A DNA stretch of 64,000 nt from Mucor racemosus (GCA_027405735.1 JAPEHQ010000002.1:1612001-1676000); one strand, 5' to 3'. Numbered from the stretch's first letter, positions 22,660 to 35,707 are shown. The notes: generated from the letters alone by a model not told the origin. Made by a program: numbers and translations.

Positions 22660-23831
22660 ATGTCTCCATATCAATACGAAACTGTTAAAGTAGATGTGTC
22701 TGCTGAGGGTGTCGCCCATGTTCAATTACATAGACCTAAAAAGTTGAATGCTTTCAATGATCAGTTAGTATAATTCATCAAATCAAGGGGAAGATGCATT
22801 CATTGACTTTATGAATTAGACTTGTATCCGATGTTAGAAAAGCATTCCAGGATATTTCTGTTGATAACAATATATTCTCTGTAGTTGTTTCGGGTACAGG
22901 CCGTATGTTTACCGCAGGTTTAGATTGTAAAGTATAAATTTCATCTGATTATTTTAGTAGTTTATTAAATATAATGTATAGTATCTGAAACTGGCTTAAA
23001 TAATCAAGATAGCTCTGATCCTGCTCGTGCTGCTTGGAGAATTCGTTCTCATATCCAAGGCTTCCAAGCTGCATTCACTGCCATTGAAGAATGTTCCAAG
23101 CCTGTCATTGCTGCTGTTCACGGTGCTTGTTTCGGTGCTGGTGTTGATTTGATTACTGCATGTGATATTCGTTACTGTGCTAAAGATTCGTTCTTTTGTG
23201 TCAAGGAAGTCGATGTTGGACTTGCTGCCGATGTTGGTTCTCTTCAACGTCTTCCTAAAGTCATTGGTAACAGCAGTTTAGTTCGTGAACTCTGCTTAAC
23301 CGGCCGCAAGTAAGCTTATAAATGCCATTGAAATTCAAATAATTCTAATTGCTTTGTTTGTTATAATTAGCATGTATGCTCCAGAAGCTTTGGACTGTGG
23401 ATTTGTTAACAAAGTAGTCGAAAATCAAGAGGCTGTATTAGGTAAACTATTAATTTAAATTATGCATTTTTTTTTAAAAGCTAATATTTTATATTACTAC
23501 AGCTGAAGCATTCAAGACTGCAAAGCTTATTGCTTCCAAGTCCCCAATTGCTGTTTTGGGCACAAAGTAAAGTATATATTTTTTACAAATGATATATAGA
23601 CTTACTGATTAATGTGATATAGACATTTGTTGAACTATTCTCGTGATCATTCTGTTGCAGAAGGCTTGCATTATACCCTTGCCTGGAATCAAGGCATGTT
23701 GAACACTGAGGTTTGTATTAGCAAATGTTGAAATATCTAAAATAGATAACTAATATTACATAACATAGGATATTCCTCTTTCTATTCAAGCTTTTGTCAC
23801 TAAAAAGCCAGCAAAATATTCCAAGCTTTAA
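22660..23831 (+). CDS. ECH1: Delta3,5-delta2,4-dienoyl-CoA isomerase (ECH1-like), peroxisomal
   Basis: Seven exons join in phase into 274 residues: 22660-22763, 22820-22926, 22982-23309, 23371-23441, 23503-23566, 23623-23710, 23769-23831. The crotonase-fold enzyme would isomerise dienoyl-CoAs during beta-oxidation of unsaturated fatty acids. The three acidic residues used by rat ECH1 (D176, E196, D204) are kept with the same spacing, here about D126 (in GAGVDL), E146 (in VKEVDVG) and D154 (in LAADVG). The C-terminus is SKL, a type 1 peroxisomal targeting signal, and no mitochondrial presequence is seen. It lies about 200 bp downstream of UTP15 on the same strand. The general crotonase family is certain and the ECH1 subgroup is very likely. 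Confidence 0.93.
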
Positions 23832-24199
23832 TTTGTTGATTGATTTTGAAATAAAAATAGCATTAGTAATGCATCGATGCTATTATAATTTTAATTTTTT
23901 TTTTTTTTTACAATTATAGATAGCTTTATATTTTGTTGAATATTATAAATTTATATAAAGCACTTGTTATGTGTTTTTGGCTTTTGCTGTTTACAATGTC
24001 GGTTTTCGAGGATATTAAACAGCCAACTTTGAAGCCAATTCCATTTCTAACTCATATTGGAATGTAATTCTTATAAAAAGTCTTTTAAACCAAGGCCTAG
24101 AAGCTCTTGGTCCTTTCTTTTACCATTAGTTTTTCTAGTAATAAAGCCATAAAGCCATAAAGCCTACGTTCTTCGTGATAAATGTTACTAGTCTTTATT
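23832..24199. other. Spacer between ECH1 and the left composite repeat
   Basis: AT-rich sequence with T runs just after the ECH1 stop. No gene seen. Similarity to the right composite starts gradually after about 24200. Confidence 0.4.
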
Positions 24200-24209
24200 A
24201 TTATTCTTT

Positions 24210-25500
24210 CTATAAACAAGATTTTATGTATCCATAAACTCTCAGATACATCAGATCCAACTCGAAGCCACTCTGCATTTTTTGTTTCAGCGAAAAATAT
24301 TGATTTTTCATTGAGATAATCAAAATAATTGCTCATATTACAGCTCACGGCTTATGACAACTGGGTTCCAAAATTTATTTTATTAAAAAATGGACGAAAA
24401 ATGATGAAAAAAACAAAATCGTTTAATTGCTCATGAACTGCAAAGTAAGTCGACCTAACATATTAAATAGCTTTTGTACAGTTTTAAATTCTGCATACAA
24501 TTAAACAGAAATCAGAAAAACATTCCACCTTAAATTTTGCGTAAAATGCAATTGAAATTTTGGAGGTTTTTTGAAGATACACATCACTTTTTATAAGCAT
24601 ATTTAAAATATAAGTAATTGGCAAAATGCACAGCAACAGTATCTATCGATCGAGCTATTGTGAAATCTTTTAGCTGCATTTTTCGTAGAGGAAACGAGAT
24701 TTTTGTCCAAATTTTTTCAGATTCAGATTTTAGGATGAGGGTATACAAGGGGAAAATGGAAGCTAGAAATGAAGGTATCTTTTTGTACACATTTTTAAAG
24801 ATATCTCCACGAAAAATTAATATTTTGAAAAAAAATAAATTAGATCTGAGAGAGCTCAACGAGCTTGATGACATGAATTAAAAAAAATGTTGCTCAATTT
24901 AGCCAATATTTTAAAACCTACTATAGAAATGCACAAAAAAAATGAAAAAAAATAAAAGTGCTCAGAATTTTTTTATATTAAAATATGTTATATAGTACTT
25001 CCAAACAAGTAAGTTTCATTATTAGAAAGTATTAGTATAACTTAATTTTTTCTGGAGATATGAAGCCTCAAAGTTTTCAATCCATTAACAGTGAAATACG
25101 CGTAAAAAATCTGAAACCTTAGCATTCAAAAATTAATACCAACCGCAAAAAGTAGGATATTTCCGGATACTTGTTTTTGGATTAAAGCTGAACATCTCAG
25201 GTACATTGGCATATAATTTTATCTTGATGTTGTTTAGTGGAAAAAAAAGTTGGGCAGGGATGAAAAGTGAGATCCAGTTTTCAAGGAAAAAGCAGTGAAT
25301 TTTACGCGTTTTTAAGTCTTTCATGAGATATAACATAAATTCAAGAATAGCTAGCATACTGCGACTAACTCATACCTATTTTGTGGTTCCTGAGGTATAT
25401 CCTAAAAAATGTTTATTATGAGGTTAGTTATGGAAAGAAGGCATCATACTCCAATTTTGAAGATTAAAACTATCAATTTTTTTTTGAAAATTCAAATTTA
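24210..25500 (+). repeat. A-family repeat copy A1
   Basis: Shares its outer flanks with copy A4 (51790-53040) but is essentially identical to A2 over about 24890-25370. It contains a short frame open in all five copies (around MRVYKGKM), which is judged non-coding. Confidence 0.8.
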
Positions 25501-26207
25501 ATATTAGAATTCATTTTAACTTGTTGAGTATAGTTTTTTTGTGTATTACAGCAAGTCAAAATAGGTCGTGAAGGACAGAACGAATAAAATAAATTGTAAT
25601 TTGTTTTATGGATTAATTAATAAGAAAAGTAATAATAATTACATAAATATCATAGAGTGTGATTGTTTAGCTTCTATATAGAAAAAAAGTAATCTAAAAA
25701 TCATTTTTATCATATATACTGTATTAACAGATATTGTTTTCCTGTAGAGATCGGACAAGATCTGGTATTTTTAACATTGATGACCGTAACTTTTATAGAT
25801 TATAAATTTTTTGTTATTATCATATTATATACATATATATACGTTTTATCTACTACTACTAAATTTTTATATATATACGTAGTAGCATTATTCTGTATCT
25901 ATTGATAATATGCACACTGAAAATTTCAGTTATATTTTCTAGTGAAATAAAGCCAGCTTTGCATTATTGTACCTAGCATAATTACATGATATATAGGACA
26001 AAAATGACGGGTTTTTCTTTATATTTCGGTCAGGAAAAAAGATTTTTTTGTAAACCAAATTGCTGCTAATACTCAGCAAATAGCAGTATTATATAGCAAA
26101 TAAAGAAAACATGGTTAAATTACCCAATATTGCTCAAATCGAGAAAAACAAAATAACAGATAAGTAAAAGGACGGCAATTAAAAAAAGCAACATAGAGGG
26201 GACGTTT

Positions 26208-26280
26208 GTCCTAGTTGCTAGACTTATGCGCTTTACAGCTAGTTTAAACGGAGAGGTTGTGGGTTCGAAACTCGTGTAAA
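26208..26280 (+). repeat. tRNA-like segment (SINE-like or tRNA remnant)
   Basis: A GGTTCGAAACT box resembles the RNA polymerase III B box, preceded by GGAGAGGTTGTG as in a tRNA variable/T-arm region. The D arm and acceptor stem cannot be paired well, so it is not an intact tRNA. The same segment is present inverted at 50411-50484. Confidence 0.35.
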
Positions 26281-26557
26281 CGGATTTTCTTCGGAACTTG
26301 TGTTTGCCTGGCTAGAAGCGCAGCTAATCACCCCGCGCCTTTTTTTTCGTTTTACCTTTCTACGCACAGCTTTCAAAAAACTATCAATTGTTTTCTTCTT
26401 TTCTTTACTCCAGTATTTTTAGTGCTACAGTATTTCGGAAATCCATTTTCTTTATGAATAATATTATTGTGCGCCACCTAGTATCATACGTTATCACTTT
26501 CTACAGTATCAAGATATCTTACAATCTATTGACTACGACATGTATTGAAGTGCAAAG

Positions 26558-27189
26558 TGTAATGATCTATAATTTTGGACTAACAACAAAGGTGGATAAT
26601 ATGCTTATAGATATTATTCTTGCTATTATAAATTGGCGATCACTGGATTGATGAAGGTTGGTGTTCTTATTTGTAAATTAGATGTTTATTAGTTGATTTA
26701 TCAAAATATGTTTAAGTTAAATAAAATTAGAAATTTAATCAAGTAAAGAGATATCGTTTATTGGAATGAAATTAATAGGGTTTATATACTATTTGATTTG
26801 GGGAATTAATGGTGTGGTAAGGTAGTTTAGATGTTATTTAATAGTAATGTGTCATGTTGGTATATCATGTTGGAATATCGCACTGGTGTATTATGCTTTT
26901 GTACCATGCTTCTATACCATGCTTCTATACTATGCTTTTAGGAGCATTGTATAGTTAACATTTAATTAAGGAACTTCCGGTTCCGGATCTGTTATTGTTT
27001 ACTTTTTTGGATTTGACATGATCCGGTTTAAGAATGATACATCATTAGTGAATAAATAAAAGTAAAGGGAGTGTAAAAAGACAGATAAATCTACAAGGGA
27101 TTATGTAATGATTTCCTTGTAGTATTTATATAAGGAATGAGGCAAGGTTTTGCATGAATGAAACTGATTGAAATGTTTGACTCATTACA
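26558..27189. repeat. Solo LTR, 632 bp, with CAAAG duplication
   Basis: The insert is absent at the matching site in the right composite. It starts TGTAATGA and ends TCATTACA, and is flanked by CAAAG at 26553-26557 and 27190-27194. A segment near 26750-26800 is similar to the LTR of the 43213-49226 gypsy element (CGTTTATT..GAATGAA..TAGGGTTTATATA), so it belongs to a related Ty3/gypsy family. Around 26905-26940 there are short tandem copies of TACCATGCTTCTA. Confidence 0.85.
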
Positions 27190-27869
27190 CAAAGCCTTGA
27201 TATCGGATATAAGAGACTCCTAGCGTACTAAGTACTAATTTTAATCCAGTAATCACCAAGAACGCTTGGACCTCAATTATGACGCCATATTATTTTATCC
27301 CAGCCGTTGATCAATCAAGTAGCTATTAAATCAACACCCAAGCTAGCACATTTAGCGCAGCATTGAAACAAGACAACTCACCACAAGCTCTGCAAGCACG
27401 GTTAAGATATGATTGATCCATTTCCATTCATAATACATTACTATCAAACAGATCTAATGGTTAAATAGTGCCTTAAATTTCATCTCAGGATCTCAATGTC
27501 AAATGAATATGCAGTAAAAGTCCATACTTTTATATTTAAATAAACAACATCTTGTTTTCATTATACAGTTGAAGAACTGATTCATTACTCATTCTCTTTT
27601 AATTATATTCTTTTTTAAGTATTATTTATCAAATATGAAAATATATGACACAACACGTGGTTTTATTGGACAGAAATATCATGTTTTGCGGATGGTTTCC
27701 TCAATTCATAGTGATCTGTGAGAGTAGAAATATAAATGTTTATGCAGGATATATGTAAATCTACTATCATGTATGATTGGAGATTATTTGGATCAATATT
27801 TTACAAGGATGGGAATTTTTTTCTTTGTTTTCTGCAGTTGTAGACGTTAGTTTATTATTTTGTAAAACT

Positions 27870-29170
27870 CAAAACTCCTTATCCAGGGCTTAATTTCTGT
27901 ATTCACAAGATAGATCTAATTGATTGCTACTATGTATTTTTTGTTTTAGCCAAAAATATTGATTTTTCATCGAGATAATCGAAATAATAGTCAATATCAC
28001 AGCTTACAGCTTATGGTAACTGGGTTCCAAAATTTATTTTAAAAAATGGACGAAAAATGATGAAAAAAACAAAATCGTTTAATTGCTCATGAACTGCAAA
28101 GCAAGTTGACCTAGTATATTAAATAGTTTTTGTACAGTTTTGAATTCTGCATCTATCTAAATAAAATTCAGACAAATATTTCACATTAAATTTTGCGTAA
28201 AATACAATTGAAATTTTGGAGGTTTTTTGAAGATACACATCACTTTTTATAAGCATATTTAAAATATAACTAATTGAAATGATGTAAAAAAAATTACCTA
28301 TCGATCGAGCTATTGTACAATCTTCTAGCTGCATTTTTCGTAGAGAAAACAAGATTTTTGTCCAAATTTTTTTCAAATTCAGAATTTGGGATGAGGGTAT
28401 ATAAGGGAAAAATGGAAGCTAGAAATGGAGGTACCTTCTTGTACACATTTTTGAGGATATCTCCACGAAAAATCAATATTTTGAAAAAAACTAAATTGGG
28501 ACCGAGAGAGATTAACGAGCTTAATAACATGAATGCAAAAAAAATGTTGCTCAATTTAGCCAATATTTTAAAACCTACTATAGGAATGCACAAAAAAAAT
28601 GAAAAAAATAAAAGTGCTCAGAATTTTTTTATATTAAAATATGTTATAGAGCACTTCCAAACAAGTAAGTTTCATTATTAGAAAGTATTAGTATAACTTA
28701 ATTTTTTCTGGAGATATGAAGCCTCAAAGTTTTCAATCCATTAACAGTGAAATACGCGTAAAAAATCTGAAACCTTAGCATTCAAAAATTAATACCAACC
28801 GCAAAAAGTAGGATATTTCCGGATACTTGTTTTTGGATTAAAGCTGAACATCTCAGGTACATTGGCATATAATTTTATCTTGATGTTGTTTAGTGGAAAA
28901 AAAAGTTGGGCAGGGATGAAAAGTGAGATCCAGTTTTCAAGGAAAAAGCAGTGAATTTTACGCGTTTTTGAGTCTTTCATGAGATATAACATAAATTTAG
29001 GGATAGGTAGCATAATGCGATCAATTCATTTCTATTTAGTAGTGTCTAGGATATACCTTGAAATTTTTCAATGTGGGATTAGTTGTAGAATAGAGGGCAC
29101 GCTTTGATTTTGAAGATTGGTAATCTAAAAAATTAGGTTCTATATATTAGACATATTAAATGTCATCCTT
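27870..29170 (+). repeat. A-family repeat copy A2
   Basis: Its upstream flank (CCAGGGCTTAATTTCTGTATT...) matches that of A3 in the right composite, while its central ~450 bp matches A1 almost base for base. No gene is assigned. A ~100-codon frame around 28390-28681 is also open in other copies but changes at many non-synonymous sites. Confidence 0.8.
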
Positions 29171-29603
29171 TCCAAGATTTGATGATTTAAGGTATCACAA
29201 CAAGTCAATGATCCATGGACTATGGATTGTAAAAAAATAAATCAGGAGTTATTTATACATATTATTGAATGTTGTGGTACCATGTTAACCCATTGAAATG
29301 CATAGCATTTAATAATACGTATTTCATTAAAAAAACTTGATGTTACACCTTTATATATATGATCAAGCCTTCATAAAAGGGTAACTTTAAGGCGTTTTTG
29401 AATAGTATCATAAATGCCATAATTTTAATTTAGAGGGTTTCCAAAAGCGTTTCGACAGGATCAGCGAAATTCTACATATCAGTATAATAAACAAATTAAA
29501 TAATGGATATATAAAGGATGTCTTGGACATTGATGAAAAAATACAAGTCTTTAACATTGAGGTTCAATTATGCACAAAAAGAAGAGGAGGTATTTTATTT
29601 AAA

Positions 29604-30802
29604 TTATTTGTTTTGTTTCTGTTGCTTGTTTCGTTTGGCAGCTCTTTTAGATTGTGGTTGACCTGTATCTTTACGTTTCAAGGAGGAAGAACCGTCTTCG
29701 TTTGTTGCTGATGGATCGGCAAAAAGTTGTGATTTGTCAAGGGCAATAGTTGCGTTATAAGTGAGTTTTCGAGTTTCTATAAAAAAGCTTAATAACTTTC
29801 TAGAATCGTTGTTCTAATTATAAACGTACCAGCTCTCTTTAGTAATCTAGGATAATTAATTGTAACTGTAGCTTCGATTTGATCGTGTGTCATACCAAAC
29901 ATACTTCCTCTACATACATGAATGAGTTTTAGATATAAAAAGCTAAATCAGTAGTACTTACAATACTCTAAGATCGGCAGGTTTTCTTATATCTAGTGCT
30001 CTCATTGCTTCACTGGAAAATATCAAATTATGACCTCTTGTTACTTCTACTAATCTCTTTACATTATTAAAGAATAAAAATCTCTTATTTGGATCTATTT
30101 TTTGGAGACAGAGGTAGATATCAGTTTATGCATAAAAAAAAAAACTAAATGTGCACAATAAAATTACCTCTAAATGATTGTGAATAGCAGATTTCGAAAA
30201 ATATGCCTCGGTTAACAGCTACTTGTGCAGCAACAAATCCTGGCAATGCTTTAGATTTAGCTAAATCCAATGAGATCAAATCAACTTCTAATGTTTGACA
30301 GGCATGTTTACAAATATCAAAATTTGTAGGGCGAACAGCTAAAATGTCAATTTTTGGGTATGCTGAACTTGCAGCCTATTTAATAAATTAATTTTTTATT
30401 GCAGATCCTATACTAATTAATATTTTGCTTACGAGTTGATAGTTCTTTTTACTATCTTCCACTAGTAAAGTAACTCTTGTTAATTGTTGCATATTAGCGA
30501 ATTTTTGTGAAGCTACAGGATCAATTGGCTAAAATTTAAATATGAGAATATGCCAACTTTTTGAAAGGTTAATAAGAGCTATCACCTTAACTTCTGCTAA
30601 ATTGCCTTCTAAAGACAAGTTCAAAGCAATAGTGCTCTTGTTCTCAACTATACATATATATGGTGATGTTAATTGAAAAGCATTATTCAGACAAGGAAGG
30701 CTAATTTTTACATGAATCAAGTCTGTCCAATATTTTTTCTATACGTTGCAATTCTGTAGCATCGCTATTGTTTGGGTATGGGATATTAAAATCGTATATC
30801 AT
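29604..30802 (-). CDS. RPP1: RNase P/MRP subunit p30 (RPP30/RPP1)
   Basis: Seven exons on the minus strand join in phase into 280 residues: 30802-30712, 30647-30586, 30528-30433, 30375-30168, 30094-29962, 29909-29830, 29776-29604 (human 268, yeast 293). All introns are GT-AG and 52-73 nt long. Recognisable family segments are the N-terminal YDFNIPYPNN, TIALNLSLEGNL, LDILAVRP-like IDILAVRPTN, VDLISLDL, an AAQVAVNRGIFFEICYS strand, FSSEAMRALDIRKPADL and TRKLTYNATIAL. The tail is Lys/Gln-rich and probably a nuclear signal. In the family this TIM-barrel-like protein is shared by nuclear RNase P (tRNA 5' processing) and RNase MRP (pre-rRNA cleavage). The start is the first ATG before YDFNIP. Confidence 0.93.
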
Positions 30803-32514
30803 TATTATATCGAGGCTGACCAAAAGTTGTGTTGGGCGTTGGCAGGTAAACTTTTTCCTATTCTTTCAAGCCTCATTTTCTCTTTCATAATTGCGCCGTG
30901 TACAGATACCGGACAAGGTGACTGTGCAGGTTGGGAGTTGATTGATAGCTTTGGTCAATATTACTCAATGTCATTGTGTACTTGGAAAGCTTAATTTACT
31001 AAATACGATATCTTGGGAATGGCTTGAAAAATCGATGAGCTTTATTCTCATTGTTTATTTGTTCTCTATGAAAATACACATGTTATGTATGAGTAAGCAT
31101 CACGTTTGATCTCATTCAATGCAATCAATAAGATTATGAAATGAGCCCCCCCCCTTCCCATTGGGCCCTGTTTCATTTGGATTGACTGAGAAGAAGAAAA
31201 AACCGTGTTTTGAGTACAGAGGGCTTCATTTTACGGATAAAGTAAGTTTCATATGACAATAGATCAATCTCGGTAAGCGAAAAAACAATAAAATTGAACG
31301 GCTAAATATGGCCCGATGACAACTTAGCCATGGCTTCTTCGATTAGTCTTTTTCGATGAGACATTACACAACTAATCCATATACAAATTATGACTTAAAA
31401 AGGAATTGAGGCAATAGTATTGTTGTTGATAATTACAAAACTATTAAGGTTTTGAGCCATTTTAAATAATCTCAAACCAACAAACAGACAGGGCCCAAAT
31501 TGCTTGCTGTTTCAAGTAGATCAAGCGAGTTACCCTGGTTATTGCTGAATAATGTCAAATCCTAAAATGTTAAAATACGTAATCTTGCTCATGATTTATG
31601 GTCTCCTGAAAAGTTTTTCCGATCGTTATTTTTTCATAGGATAGGTTTGAACCTCTTTTTTTTTGTTTGTTTTTTTGTTTGAATAGTGTTTAAAATTTCA
31701 CAGCTCATGACGATGTTCTTTTGAATAAACACAAAATACAGCAAATGAATTCATTTGTATCAAGTTGCATTGCTGTATCAATGTTAAACATTGTTTGACC
31801 TTTTTTTTGACAGATCGAAACGGAGTTCCTTATTTATTGACTTTGATTTTCCGCTATTTACCTTAAAGGATTTTCATCACCATTAAAATTTAGTAACAGT
31901 ATGTTGATGTAAATAATCGTATACCCCATTGCGCTTAATTTATTTTAGTGTTTTTACTTCTCATTAATACAACTGATTCAAGTAGTGCACTCATTTCAAA
32001 AATATGTTTAATCGCCGACTTAAAATGATTTTTGACATGTTTGTCAATTCTCCTTCGTTTAAGGGTTATTTTCGATATTAACTAGGTAATGTAGCAGAAA
32101 TAGACATAAAAAATGCAATAGACTTAAGAGAAAAATCTTTCTACATATTTGTCATGTAATGCATATCGTACAGTAACTGATGTGGATTTAAGCATCAGCA
32201 TGATGTCTCATGAATCTCCGTACTTTTACCTGTATTTTTCATGCAATTTCGTATCAAAAAACACCATAAAAATACTTGCAATACTCTAATACTGTGTTAT
32301 CTCAGAGGAAATCTTTTAAAACCCTATATTACTTGGGATAATGGCAACAATATACTATAGAATATCGTTAAGGAATGCATGTATCCGGTCACAAAGTGAC
32401 TAGGTTCATTCCCCAGGTTACTGGGCTTTTGGAAGAAAACCACGCTCAATCGCCCATGTAACAGGCCTTAATGAAAGGGGTGGAAACTATTACTCTTTTA
32501 AACTTTTATTAATA
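30803..32514. other. Divergent intergenic region between RPP1 and mtIF2
   Basis: About 1.7 kb between two genes transcribed away from each other, so it should hold both promoters. No additional gene seen. A nine-C run lies near 31147. Confidence 0.45.
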
Positions 32515-35445
32515 ATGAGTAGTCGAAAGATTTTGCAATTGTTGATTCAACCATCCACCAAAATTGGCTATGGAAGAGCAGCACAAGAAAGAAATTGGAT
32601 GGGAAGGCCCATGTTTTTCCAAACAGCAAGTCGTTTATTAAAAGAAGAGCGAAGTAAACCTGTCAAGACATCAGCAAACGGAGGGAGATTAGGTATGCCT
32701 ACAACTACTACCGTGGGAGCTGGAGGAAAAAAGCCAAATAAAGGCTTAGCTAAAACTAATTGGAGCCGTCCTTCTCAAAATAAAACAACTACTGAAACTG
32801 TAGATGGCAAACGAGTAGCACCTAAAAGAGATTGGAGCCGACCTGTAGATTTTCATAGTGAAAAACATGCAGGAGAAACTCACAAAATGCATGAACGTCA
32901 TGTAAATAAGTTTTCAAAGCCGCCTCTCAAAAAAGCAGAAACTCAAGCACAAAAAAGAGAACGTAAAAAGAGAGAAGAGGAATTAGCATCCTTGGCAAAG
33001 GAAGAAGAAAAAGAACGTCAACAAATTGCAATGAGAAAAGCAAAACAAAAGGCCAAGGAAAAGGAGGAGCAAAGCAATCAAATGAAAGATGTCTATATCC
33101 CCGAAATCATCAATGTTGCCAATCTTTCAAGAGTTCTGGGTATTCGAATTGGTAAGTTATAATGTGATTATGCATGAATTATCATTAGTAACGTGCGTAT
33201 GAAATCATAGAACATTTAATTAGAACTATGGAGGAATTAGAAATGGGAAACACTTCGCATGATAGAAGTAGGTTTGAAGCATGAACAAAAAAAACACGTT
33301 TCTTTGAGGAGCTAATGTATAATCTTTTTTTAGTGCTCAATGCTGATGAATCAAGTCTTATCGCAATGCAATTAGATATGAATCCTATCGTCGATTCAAG
33401 ACAATCAATTGATCTATTCCCAAGGTAAAAAGAAATAAACAAACATGTATACATAAATAGTAGTTTTAACACATTCTTTTACAACACATAAATAGATCAG
33501 CGCCTGTTGATCCCAGCTTATTAATGGACCGGCCCCCAATTGTTACAATTATGGGACATGTCGATCATGGCAAAACTACACTATTAGATACACTTCGTAA
33601 AACATCTGTTGCAGCAGGCGAAGCAGGTGGTATTACTCAGCATATTGGTGCATTTTCAGGTAAATTAAAAGCAAAATTATACTATTAATAATATTTACTA
33701 AATATCTCTACATAGTTAAATTACCTTCAAAGAAAACAATTACCTTTTTAGATACACCTGGCCATGCAGCTTTCTCTGCCATGCGTCAAAGAGGGGCCCA
33801 AGTTACAGATATCGTAGTACTTGTTGTAGCTGCTGATGATGGAGTGATGCCCCAGACACAAGAGGCAATCCAACATGCGCATGCATCTAATGTGCCTATT
33901 GTTGTTGCTATTAATAAGTGTGATAAACCTGGTGTAGATACATCTAAAGTGAAACAAGAATTAGCCCGTTATAATGTACATTTAGAAGAAATTGGCGGTG
34001 ATGTACCTTGCGTCGAAGTTTCAGGTCTCACTGGTAAAAATTTAGATCAACTTGAAGAAACCATTGTTACATTATCAGAAATCCTTGAATTGAAAGCCGA
34101 TAGAACCTCTGGGGCAGCAGAAGGTGTTGTCATTGAATCCCAAATTGAAAAGGGCAGAGGTAACGTTGCAACTATTTTGGTTCAACAAGGTACATTAAAA
34201 GCTGGCTCTGTTGTCGTTGCCGGGCAAACTTGGTGTAAAGTCAGATCGATGACAGATTATCAAGGTAAACCTGTTAAAGAAGCTACCCCAGGTATGCCAA
34301 TTAAGGTCATCGGTTGGAAAGATGTTCCCAGTGCCGGTGATGAAATGTTAACTGCTACGGATGAAGTACGTAATTCTTTACAATATTACTATCCTGATTT
34401 TAACCAGTGTATATAAATAGAACCTTGCCAAAACTGTTGTAGATAATCGCGTTGCACGACATCAAAGGGAACAGCAACTCCGTGATTTACAAGTTATTAA
34501 TGATAAACGTAGACATCAAAGAGAACAATTAGAACAAGAAAGAATGGCAGAAAAAGCTTATAAAAAAGAAATGTACATGTATCAAAGAGGTCTTAGTGAA
34601 GTGTTACCAGAATCATTAGGTAAAAGATTAAGTGTGATTCAAGCCAATCTTAAAGAGGAAAGTAGCGATGATGATGCGCAGAATGATATGCTTGAGCTCC
34701 GAGCCGTAGTGAAAGGTAATCTAATGTTGTGACCTCACGTGTGTGCGTGTGTATGCATGTCTGATTTAACTTGTTTTGACAGGTGATGTAAGTGGTACAG
34801 TAGAGGCAGTTGTTGATTGTCTCGCAGGACTTCAAAATAAACAGATCAGGGTTAAAGTTATACACAGCAGTGTAGGCAATATCTCGGAAGGAGATGTTCA
34901 ATTAGCCGCTGCTTGTGAAGGCCAAGTTATTGGATTTAATGTTAAAGCAGATAAACGTATTCAAGCCGAGGCTGCCAAGATCGGAGTCCCAGTAAAATCA
35001 TATTCAATCATTTATAAACTTTTAGAAGAAGTAAAAGATCAGCTTAGCGACATGTTACCACCTATTTTATCAACACAAGTTACAGGAGAAGCTGCATTAT
35101 TACAAGTATTTGATATTAATACAAAAGGAAGAGAAACAAAACCAGTTGCCGGGTGTCGTGTTACAAATGGCGTTATTCACAAAAATAGTAGAGTGAGAAT
35201 TGTGCGCAATAAAGAGACTATTTGGGAAGGTAAAGCATCAAGTTGTTTATTTTAATCGAGAAAAGCCTCATCATATAAAATTTCCTTTTTTAGGTGACCT
35301 TAATGCACTTCGTCAAGTTAAAAAAGATATTCAAGAAGCAAAAAAGGGTTTGGAATGTGGCATGTCGTTTGAAGGATTCAATGATTTCAAATCTGGAGAT
35401 ATTATTCAAAGTGTACAAACAATCGAAACCAAGCAAAAACTATAA
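32515..35445 (+). CDS. IFM1: Mitochondrial translation initiation factor IF-2
   Basis: Eight exons join in phase into about 830 residues: 32515-33151, 33211-33267, 33334-33424, 33496-33659, 33716-34365, 34421-34715, 34783-35229, 35294-35445. The GTPase places initiator tRNA on the mitochondrial ribosome. The N-terminal ~200 residues start with a basic, hydroxylated presequence ([15 protein letters not shown]) and a long Lys/Glu coiled region. G-domain motifs are GHVDHGKT at about 282-289, [16 protein letters not shown] and NKCDK at about 383. Domains II-IV follow, with GDVSGTVEA and a C-terminal [14 protein letters not shown] region ending GDIIQSVQ. It is longer than yeast IFM1 (676) because of the N-terminal region. 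It is transcribed away from RPP1. Confidence 0.95.
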
Positions 35446-35625
35446 AGAATACTTTACTATAAAATAAAAATTCTTTGTAATTTCGAAACAGTATTTAAAT
35501 GGAGTTGTAATAGGAGTTATCTATAAAAATCTGTAAGCATGGTCTCAAGTGAAGGTTTGATTATACGCTCGATTGGCTGGGCACAATGTCTATATTTATC
35601 CGTGTAAAATCGAAAAAAAAAAGTA

Positions 35626-35634
35626 TATAAATAC
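35626..35634 (+). promoter_or_regulatory. Putative TATA box of the serine-rich gene
   Basis: TATATAAAT lies about 75 bp before the ATG at 35708, a reasonable place for a core promoter. No other element was recognised. Confidence 0.45.
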
Positions 35635-35707
35635 GGAGCGTTTCCAAGAAAAAACCCTGAAATGCTACTTTCTTTATAATACATCCTTTTTTTACATAAC
35701 ACATAAA

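Larger units (their letters stand above)
24200..29200 (+). mobile_element. Left composite repeat (A1 - middle - A2)
   Basis: Two ~1.2 kb A repeats in direct orientation (A1, A2) flank a ~2.4 kb middle that has no coding capacity. The same arrangement occurs inverted at 40190-53040, including the middle, so the unit was duplicated or mobile as a whole. The middle holds a tRNA-like segment and a solo LTR. The direct A repeats recall LTRs of a large non-autonomous retrotransposon (LARD), but no TG...CA ends, primer-binding site or target duplication could be fixed, so the class is open. Confidence 0.65.

Noticed and set aside
26208..26280. Intact tRNA gene
   Set aside because: Only the B-box region fits. 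Acceptor and D stems do not pair.
28388..28681. Open frame starting MRVYKGKM in the A repeats, open in all five copies
   Set aside because: Comparing A1 and A2, more codon differences change the residue (E/G, I/T, K/R, N/T, D/G, L/P, L/I, D/N) than are silent, the opposite strand is equally open, and no motif is recognisable. It is probably non-coding.
24210..29170. A repeats as LTRs of a large non-autonomous LTR retrotransposon
   Set aside because: They are direct repeats around a non-coding middle, but no TG...CA ends, primer site, polypurine tract or target duplication could be placed. Kept only as a possibility.
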